Shown here in pieces: positions 58,787 through 64,000 of a stretch of 64,000 nucleotides of DNA. How positions within the stretch are numbered: position 1 is the first letter of the stretch; each line of letters begins with the position of its first letter. Under the pieces are notes generated by a model. That model saw only the letters and a list, made by a program, of their open reading frames with translations, made no database searches and had not been told where the DNA came from. Source of the DNA: Lysinibacillus sp. 2017 (GTDB lineage Bacteria; Bacillota; Bacilli; Bacillales_A; Planococcaceae); the NCBI RefSeq assembly GCF_003073375.1, contig NZ_CP029002.1, forward strand, positions 1,164,001-1,228,000, read 5' to 3'. The translations under genes were made by a program, and so were the position numbers.

Positions 58787-59998
58787 ATGTGGAGTTATTT
58801 TAAAGTGGAATGTAAGCAATTTTTTATGGATAAGAAAAATTTAAGCATTTATATTTTACTCGCTTTTGTTGCGATTTTTTATGCGTTTAAAATTGCCCCT
58901 GCCTATGATCCGATTGAAAAGGCAGATTATGATGAAATTGAAGCGCGCTATTTAACACGTCAGGAATTTTTAGATAATGTGGATGTTGAGGATCTTCACA
59001 ATTCCCATCCATCTGTTAGCTATGCGTATTATATTTATAGTGAAGTTAATCCGCGCGATAAAATGCGACTGGATGCATTAGATAATGGTGATTTGCAAAA
59101 ATATGCGGAAGTAACGAGTGAATGGTATATTTTAACGAATGCATTTACCTATAAAAATGAAAGCATTTCATACAATGCCCGTTATTTTACGGAAAATAAT
59201 CGTTTTGCCAATGATGATGCTTTTTTCGCGTACTTAGATCAATATGTTCGCTATGATGCCTATGCAAAGGCAGAATACGAATTATCAATGGAAGCATTTG
59301 AACAACGTACGGCGTTGCAAACATTAGAACGCTTAGTAAAAGAGAATTTGCCGATATTATTAATTGTTTGTGCACTGTTATTATCAATCGATATTGTTAC
59401 GAAAGATCGACGCCATCCAACGGTTTTAAAGGGCTTTCCAATTAGTGACTGGAAAAGGTTACTCGTGAAAATGGTTGTTAGTCTCATAGGAAGCATTGCG
59501 TTATTCATACCGTTATTTATTGGTTTTATAATTATTGGTATGCAATTTGGCTTTGGACATTTCCAGTTACCTTCACCGGTTTATGCACCACATTTGAATT
59601 GGATGCAGGATGGTAAATTTGAAATGATGACGCTCGGTGCCTTTTTAGGACAAAGTGTTGCGCTGATTTTGGTATGGTTTATCGTTGTCATTAATGCTGT
59701 GCTGCTATGTAGCGTATTGTTCCGCCAAGAGATGGTGAATTTTGCTGTAGTGTTGTTACTCCTATTTGGCGAGAAATTTTATGCGAGTCGAGGAGTCGGC
59801 TACTTCTGGGATATTCATAATTACCCTACATCTTATATCGAAGTAGGTAAGATTGTTTCGAAATACCAAAACTATTACTATACGAGCGACCAGTTAGATT
59901 TCCGTCTTGGCTTACTGTTATTAGTTGGTTTAGCTGTAATATTACTCATTTTAACGCTCATTGTGGCAGTGAATAAACGATTTAAATTGGTGAAATAG
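58787..59998 (+). CDS. ABC transporter permease (second of two)
   Basis: 403-residue membrane protein, ATG 58787 with GGAGGG upstream (frame open from 58709). Same plan as its neighbour: N-terminal helix (LSIYILLAFVAIFYAFKI), a large extracytoplasmic domain (about residues 33-190) with many Tyr, Asp and Glu, then helices (ILLIVCALLLSIDIV, SLIGSIALFIPLFIGFIIIG, SVALILVWFIVVINAVLLCSVLF, LLLLVGLAVILLILTLIVAV). The pair probably forms a heterodimeric ABC-2-type exporter with the ATPase at 60010. Substrate unknown. Confidence 0.7.
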   Translation: MWSYFKVECKQFFMDKKNLSIYILLAFVAIFYAFKIAPAYDPIEKADYDEIEARYLTRQEFLDNVDVEDLHNSHPSVSYAYYIYSEVNPRDKMRLDALDNGDLQKYAEVTSEWYILTNAFTYKNESISYNARYFTENNRFANDDAFFAYLDQYVRYDAYAKAEYELSMEAFEQRTALQTLERLVKENLPILLIVCALLLSIDIVTKDRRHPTVLKGFPISDWKRLLVKMVVSLIGSIALFIPLFIGFIIIGMQFGFGHFQLPSPVYAPHLNWMQDGKFEMMTLGAFLGQSVALILVWFIVVINAVLLCSVLFRQEMVNFAVVLLLLFGEKFYASRGVGYFWDIHNYPTSYIEVGKIVSKYQNYYYTSDQLDFRLGLLLLVGLAVILLILTLIVAVNKRFKLVK

Positions 59999-60009
59999 GA
60001 GGAGAACGC

Positions 60010-60921
60010 ATGATAGCAATTGAAAATATTACGGTTCAATTCGGCGAGCGTAAGGTGCTGGATGATATTTCGATAAACTTTGAACAGGGAGAAATGATTG
60101 GCTTAGTTGCACCAAACGGAACAGGAAAATCAACGTTAATGAATGTACTGATGAATTATTTAAAGCCAACTAGTGGCCATGTTAGCTTTCATAACGGACT
60201 AATCTATTCATCAAAAACAAACGAAGTGAAAATCCATCAGTTCGTTTCAATGATGCCAGACCAAAGTGATTTATATAACCATTTGAGTGGCCGTGAGCAT
60301 ATGAAAATGTATGCAATGATGTGGAATTCCGACATGAAGCTCATTGACGAAACGATTGAATCTTTAAATATGGGCCATTATGTGAATAAAAAAACGGGCA
60401 CGTATTCCCTTGGTATGCGTCAACGTTTATGCTTCGCAATGCAAATTGTGGCCAATACAGACATTATGATGATGGACGAGGTAATGAATGGGCTTGACCC
60501 AAATAACGTTGAAGTGATTTCGAAAATTTTGCTGAAGAAAAAAGCAGAGGGCAAGATGATTATTATTGCATCACATTTACTGGATAACTTAGAAAAGTAT
60601 GCGGATCGTATTTTCTTATTTAATGATGGGAAGCTTGTCAATGCAAATCAAATTGTAGAAGGCTTTAGCCAAGCAAAAATTAAAACAATTCGCGTGAAAA
60701 ATATGGAAGATACACTGAAACAAAAAGTTAAAGTGAATTATCCAGCCATTGAACAGCAAACATTAGTCAATGAGATGACGTTACTTCATTTGCCAAGTTC
60801 AGAGCCTGAACTGTTAAGCGAGTTGACAACTTTCTTAGTGGAGCATCAAGTGATGGACTTTGCGTTCGGGAAAGTGACATTGAATGATTTATACGCACTT
60901 TATTATCATGAGGTTGTGTAA
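60010..60921 (+). CDS. ABC transporter ATP-binding protein
   Basis: 303-residue ATPase. Walker A APNGTGKS (about 38), Q-loop near SMMPDQSD, a divergent signature SLGMRQRL (about 136) as in antibiotic/lipid exporter ATPases, Walker B DIMMMDEVMNGLD in which the usual DEP is DEV, and switch His in IIASHLLDNLEKY. A C-terminal regulatory extension of about 90 residues follows. GGAGGAG upstream, 11 bases after the second permease. Powers the two-permease exporter. Confidence 0.87.
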   Translation: MIAIENITVQFGERKVLDDISINFEQGEMIGLVAPNGTGKSTLMNVLMNYLKPTSGHVSFHNGLIYSSKTNEVKIHQFVSMMPDQSDLYNHLSGREHMKMYAMMWNSDMKLIDETIESLNMGHYVNKKTGTYSLGMRQRLCFAMQIVANTDIMMMDEVMNGLDPNNVEVISKILLKKKAEGKMIIIASHLLDNLEKYADRIFLFNDGKLVNANQIVEGFSQAKIKTIRVKNMEDTLKQKVKVNYPAIEQQTLVNEMTLLHLPSSEPELLSELTTFLVEHQVMDFAFGKVTLNDLYALYYHEVV

Positions 60922-60938
60922 TTAGTGAACTACTTAAG

Positions 60939-60973
60939 AAAGCTCAGCAAAGTGACTTGTTGAGCTTTTTTTA
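60939..60973 (+). terminator. Terminator after ABC exporter operon
   Basis: AGCTCAGCA pairs with TGTTGAGCT, with a tail of seven T residues. Confidence 0.8.
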
Positions 60974-61089
60974 CTGCTTAAATTGTAGTGAATTGGCAGT
61001 ATGTATTGGCGCTAAGATAACAATATTTCTTTCCGAACGAAACGAAACATCCAATCACCGGTCAAATACCGTCAACTGGATGTTACTTT

Positions 61090-62073
61090 TTATATTCGTT
61101 TTCTATTTCTGAACCGCGCAACATTCAAAGCTCCAAGCAGCGTCGAATTCTCCGCTACAAAATTACCTAAATCATCAGGAAAATGTGCATCAGAACTTAA
61201 CGTAATCGAAATCTGACTCTTGGTTAGATTGTTTAAAAATGCTGGACTCGGGCAGCTTTCAGCAACAGGATAGCGGTAACGTAAACCAGAATTAATTTCA
61301 GTTGCGATGTTTGCTTGTTTTAACTTTTTAGCAAGGCGATCATACCAATACGTATTAAACTCCTCGTCCTCAACGCGGTAGTTAAACACTTTTAAATTGT
61401 CGATATGTGCCACGATATCAAATAGCTTACTATCAACTAACTGCTCAATCGTTTCAAAAAATTTTGCGTAAAGTTCTTTTAAATCGTACGTTAAAAATAA
61501 CGTCGAAACGTCCGGATTATCAAAACCCCAACCGTCGATAAAATGCACTGAACCAATGACGAAATCCCAGTCGCCTAGCGCTAATAGCTGTGCTAATTCC
61601 TGTTCTTGCCCTACAAAATAGTCGGCTTCAATCCCGAGTAACAATGTAACGCCTTGCTGTTGCCAGCGAACTTTAGCGTCTTGTATGGCGGTGATGAAAT
61701 CTTGCATACTTTCTGTCATCACACGGTTTAGCCAGTGGTGTTGCTTTTGACCAAGATCCGTCTCTAAGTTTAAGTCGAGGGCCTTCTCGAAATAGGTGCG
61801 GGTTTCTTTAAAGCGGTATAAATGATCGACGATACCAACTTCCAGGATACCTTTTTCTTTCGCGGTTTGGCAGTACAGGTCAATCCAGTTTTCATGATAA
61901 CAGCCTTTTTGTAGACGATTTTCAAGTAATGTGGTTTCATAGCGAATCGCCTCAATTGAGGAAGGCGGATATGGATTCGGATAAAAATGCAGTAAGCTTT
62001 GTAGCGTACGTTTGCGCCACTTTTCATTGTACGGGCCTTCTTCTAAATGAATATGATAATCTACGAGCATCAC
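61090..62073 (-). CDS. PHP-domain phosphoesterase (HisJ-like)
   Basis: 327-residue metal-dependent phosphoesterase of the PHP family. Metal-binding motifs: DYHIHLEEGPY at the N-terminus, GIVDHLYRF (about 80), GIEADYF (about 150), GSVHFIDGW (about 180), VAHIDNLK (about 225) and SSDAHFPDDLG (about 300). Start GTG 62073 or ATG 62070, with AAAGG upstream. It lies 32 bases after an ABC importer ATPase on the same strand, so it is likely part of that operon and may process an imported phosphorylated compound; histidinol-phosphatase activity cannot be assumed. Confidence 0.78.
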   Translation of the reverse strand: MMLVDYHIHLEEGPYNEKWRKRTLQSLLHFYPNPYPPSSIEAIRYETTLLENRLQKGCYHENWIDLYCQTAKEKGILEVGIVDHLYRFKETRTYFEKALDLNLETDLGQKQHHWLNRVMTESMQDFITAIQDAKVRWQQQGVTLLLGIEADYFVGQEQELAQLLALGDWDFVIGSVHFIDGWGFDNPDVSTLFLTYDLKELYAKFFETIEQLVDSKLFDIVAHIDNLKVFNYRVEDEEFNTYWYDRLAKKLKQANIATEINSGLRYRYPVAESCPSPAFLNNLTKSQISITLSSDAHFPDDLGNFVAENSTLLGALNVARFRNRKRI

Positions 62074-62102
62074 ATCACTTGCCTTTCTTCAAAGGATTCA
62101 AA

Positions 62103-63110
62103 TCATTCTACAAGAGGAATCAGGTTTTCTTTTTCTATAAACAATGTGTATGTGTTATTTTCAATAAACTCCGTAGCATCACGATGTAATTGTTCAATTG
62201 TAAGTGTCAGTCCGTTCTTTTCAAATACAGATTTAATAATATTTCCGCTCATAATGGACTGCTTTGCGGTTGCTTCAAAACGATAGCTTCCAGGCTGCTC
62301 ATTGGCATGGATTGCTTCAGGACGAATTGCGTATTTCAACGCTTTTACAGCGGGTTCTTGCATGAGGATCGTTTTTAATTCGTCGAAAGTGAAAATATTG
62401 TAATTACCAATAAAACTTGCAATGAAATCTGATTTTGGTTGTGTATAAATTTCAAGAGGTGTTCCGATTTGGGCGATCTGTCCTTTACTCATGACGAAAA
62501 TTTTGTCCGAAACATGCATCGCTTCCTCTTGATCGTGTGTGACTAAAATCGTTGTCATGTTGAGTTCCTGCTGAATTTCTCGCAGTTTGTCTTGCAGGCG
62601 TTTTCGAATCTGCGCATCTAATGCACTTAGTGGTTCATCGAGCAAAAGGACACGCGGTTTTACGATAATCGAACGTGCCAATGCCACACGTTGCTGCTGT
62701 CCACCTGAAAGCTCATGTGGGAAGGATTGTGCTTTATCTTCTAAATCGACAAGGTGTAAAATTTTTTGTACTTCTTCATTGATTTGATTCTTTGGGAGTT
62801 TTTGTACTTGCAAGCCGAATGCAACATTATCAAAAACGTTTAAATTTGGGAATAATGCATACGATTGAAACACCATACCGACATTGCGCTTACTAGCAGC
62901 AAGGGTAGAAATTTCAGTATCATCTACGAATATCTCACCCGAATCTTGTTCAATTAAGCCTGATAAAATACGTAAAATTGTACTTTTCCCGCAGCCACTG
63001 GGACCGAGTAATGTCACGAATTGCCCATCTTCTATTTGCATATCGATATTTTGTAACACGACCGTATCTTTAAATTTTTTAGTGATGTTTTTTAGTGATA
63101 CACTACTCAT
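62103..63110 (-). CDS. ABC importer ATP-binding protein (PotA/phosphonate type)
   Basis: 335-residue ATPase. Walker A GPSGCGKST (about 38), Q-loop VFQSYALFP, signature LSGGQQQRVALARS (about 133), Walker B VLLLDEPLSALD, switch His in VTHDQEEAM. The last 100 residues form a TOBE-like regulatory domain. Overlaps the permease gene by four bases. This subfamily serves spermidine/putrescine, Fe3+ and 2-aminoethylphosphonate; the neighbouring PHP phosphoesterase makes an organophosphate conceivable, but this is inference. Confidence 0.85.
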   Translation of the reverse strand: MSSVSLKNITKKFKDTVVLQNIDMQIEDGQFVTLLGPSGCGKSTILRILSGLIEQDSGEIFVDDTEISTLAASKRNVGMVFQSYALFPNLNVFDNVAFGLQVQKLPKNQINEEVQKILHLVDLEDKAQSFPHELSGGQQQRVALARSIIVKPRVLLLDEPLSALDAQIRKRLQDKLREIQQELNMTTILVTHDQEEAMHVSDKIFVMSKGQIAQIGTPLEIYTQPKSDFIASFIGNYNIFTFDELKTILMQEPAVKALKYAIRPEAIHANEQPGSYRFEATAKQSIMSGNIIKSVFEKNGLTLTIEQLHRDATEFIENNTYTLFIEKENLIPLVE

Positions 63111-63886
63111 TTGACTTCAGCGCCCTTCATCTTACTTGAGATTTTTGCGATTGTTAGCATTAATATGGACATAAGAATGACGTAAATTAATACGACCGCA
63201 CTCGCGATATGCCCACTTACCGTTAGTTTTTCCATCAAATAAATTTGTAAGGTTTTAAACTTCGCACCGACAACTAAATTGATTAATACGAATTCCCCGA
63301 AAAGAATTGAAAATGAAAGAAGTGTCGCAACAAAAATTCCTGGATAAATCGAAGGAATCAGCACCTTACGAAATGCGACCAATTTAGAAGCACCTAGTAG
63401 TTCAGCTGCATCCATCAATTGTCGCCCTTGTACATTACTCAAGGCGTTTTTCGTACCTTGATACATATACGGTAAAATGAGCACGACATATACGCCGACA
63501 ATTACCCAAAGTAAGGGCATGAACGTTCCTGAATAAAGGCGGATTAAACCGACCGATAAAATAATGCCAGGGAATGAATAAATTAATACAACAATTAGCT
63601 GTAGCCACTTTTCTAATTTTGGGTAGTACAGCAAAATAATACAGATTGCAGGAATGACCAAAATAACCGAAAGCAATACCGAAAGACCACTTAAAAAAAT
63701 AGAACGGCCAAATGCCATCAAAAAATGTTCATCTTGAAATAATTGCATAACCCATTTCATTGTGAGTCCTTCCGGTAAAATACTGTGATTCCACGAAGTC
63801 GAGAGTGCATAAAGTCCGGTAGCAAGGAGGGGGACGGCTAAATAGATTAAGATACAAAGAAAGACGAGAAAGTTTACGATTTTCAT
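63107..63886 (-). CDS. ABC importer permease (PotC-like)
   Basis: About 259 residues from ATG 63886, which overlaps the stop of the preceding permease (ATGA); the frame is open to 63925. Six hydrophobic helices (IVNFLVFLCILIYLAVPLLA, SIFLSGLSVLLSVILVIPAI, LIVVLIYSFPGIILSVGLI, VIVGVYVVLILPYMY, ATLLSFSILFGEFVLINLVV, AVVLIYVILMSILMLTI). The binding-protein-dependent EAA loop is DAAELLGASKLVAFRKVLIPSIYPG (partial: ELLGASKLVAFRKV). Second membrane subunit of the importer. Confidence 0.83.
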   Translation of the reverse strand: MKIVNFLVFLCILIYLAVPLLATGLYALSTSWNHSILPEGLTMKWVMQLFQDEHFLMAFGRSIFLSGLSVLLSVILVIPAICIILLYYPKLEKWLQLIVVLIYSFPGIILSVGLIRLYSGTFMPLLWVIVGVYVVLILPYMYQGTKNALSNVQGRQLMDAAELLGASKLVAFRKVLIPSIYPGIFVATLLSFSILFGEFVLINLVVGAKFKTLQIYLMEKLTVSGHIASAVVLIYVILMSILMLTIAKISSKMKGAEVK

Positions 63887-64000
63887 TTGCGTATCAAATC
63901 CTTCCTCGTTCGTTTTGTTAGCCATTCACTTAACAGCATACTTGTTACCATAATCGAACCTAATACGACTGCGATCGCACTTGCTAATTCTGGGTCGGCG
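63883..64000 (-). CDS. ABC importer permease, 3' end only
   Basis: The window ends inside this gene. The visible C-terminus reads ADPELASAIAVVLGSIMVTS then MLLSEWLTKRTRKDLIRK and stop at 63883-63885. One membrane helix followed by a basic tail is the usual end of the first permease (PotB-like) of such operons. Its stop overlaps the next permease start by three to four bases. The substrate-binding protein presumably lies further upstream. Confidence 0.7.
   Translation of the reverse strand, partial: ADPELASAIAVVLGSIMVTSMLLSEWLTKRTRKDLIRK

Noticed and set aside
1-64000. CRISPR arrays, insertion sequences, prophage, tRNA or rRNA genes
   Set aside because: No evenly spaced repeats, transposase-like frames, phage structural genes or recognisable tRNA/rRNA sequences were seen; XerD is the housekeeping recombinase by locus.

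Overview
The window looks like a chromosome segment of a low-GC, endospore-forming Bacillota, most likely of the Lysinibacillus/Solibacillus branch of Bacillales. This is inferred from gene content and order, not from a database search. It carries spoIIAA-spoIIAB-sigF-spoVAF, resABCDE-sigX-rsiX, scpAB, lysA, fur-xerD-deoB, glnR-glnA and a liaIHFSR-type operon. Many blocks are in the order known from Bacillus subtilis, but several usual members are missing: spoVAA-AE, spmAB, dacF, yqzK and the rib biosynthetic operon.

Region by region. 0-3 kb: a short GlnR paralogue and a Zur-controlled znuC-znuB-zur operon with a clear Zur box. 3-8.6 kb: a cobalamin region made of a B12 riboswitch, a divergent adenosyltransferase and a BtuF lipoprotein, followed by cobU-cobS-cobC-cobU-like-cblT-cblS, which salvages alpha-ribazole instead of making it with CobT. 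8.7-13 kb: ilvE behind a CodY box, unknown membrane proteins, and nfeD-floT behind a textbook sigma-W promoter. 13-21 kb: a 5'-nucleotidase-like enzyme, an IsdG-type haem oxygenase, a TPR protein, the cell-envelope stress operon liaI-H-F-S-R, yneF and luxS. 21-26.9 kb: yqkD, thiolase, yqkE, vanZ-like, yqkF, nudF, a membrane protein at the spoIIM position, and fur.

26.9-29.4 kb is an inserted minus-strand segment between fur and xerD. It holds a frameshifted general stress protein behind a sigma-B-like promoter, a CNNM/CBS protein whose Shine-Dalgarno sequence and TTG start are separated by a perfect hairpin, and a MerR regulator with no in-frame canonical start. 29.6-33.1 kb: xerD, deoB, pdp. 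33.2-34.4 kb is a decayed segment where dacF would be expected: a SulP transporter with its core deleted, small ORFs and strong hairpins. 34.5-39.5 kb: spoIIAA-AB-sigF-spoVAF behind a sigma-H-like promoter, lysA, a small membrane ORF and ribT. 39.6-51.6 kb: ypuF, scpA, scpB, dacB, rluB, resABC, resDE, and sigX-rsiX behind a self-recognised sigma-X-type promoter.

51.7-57.5 kb: an FMN riboswitch with ribU, brnQ, a YitT-family protein, and glnR-glnA behind two GlnR/TnrA boxes. 57.6-61 kb: an ABC exporter-like operon (two permeases, one ATPase). 61-64 kb: a minus-strand PHP phosphoesterase with an ABC importer that runs off the end of the window. No rRNA, tRNA, CRISPR array or insertion sequence was recognised. 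The observations most worth following are the two complementary CobU-like proteins, the hairpin-bridged start of the CNNM gene, the cluster of abnormal gene starts at 27-29.4 kb, the truncated GlnR paralogue and the decayed segment at 33-34.4 kb.
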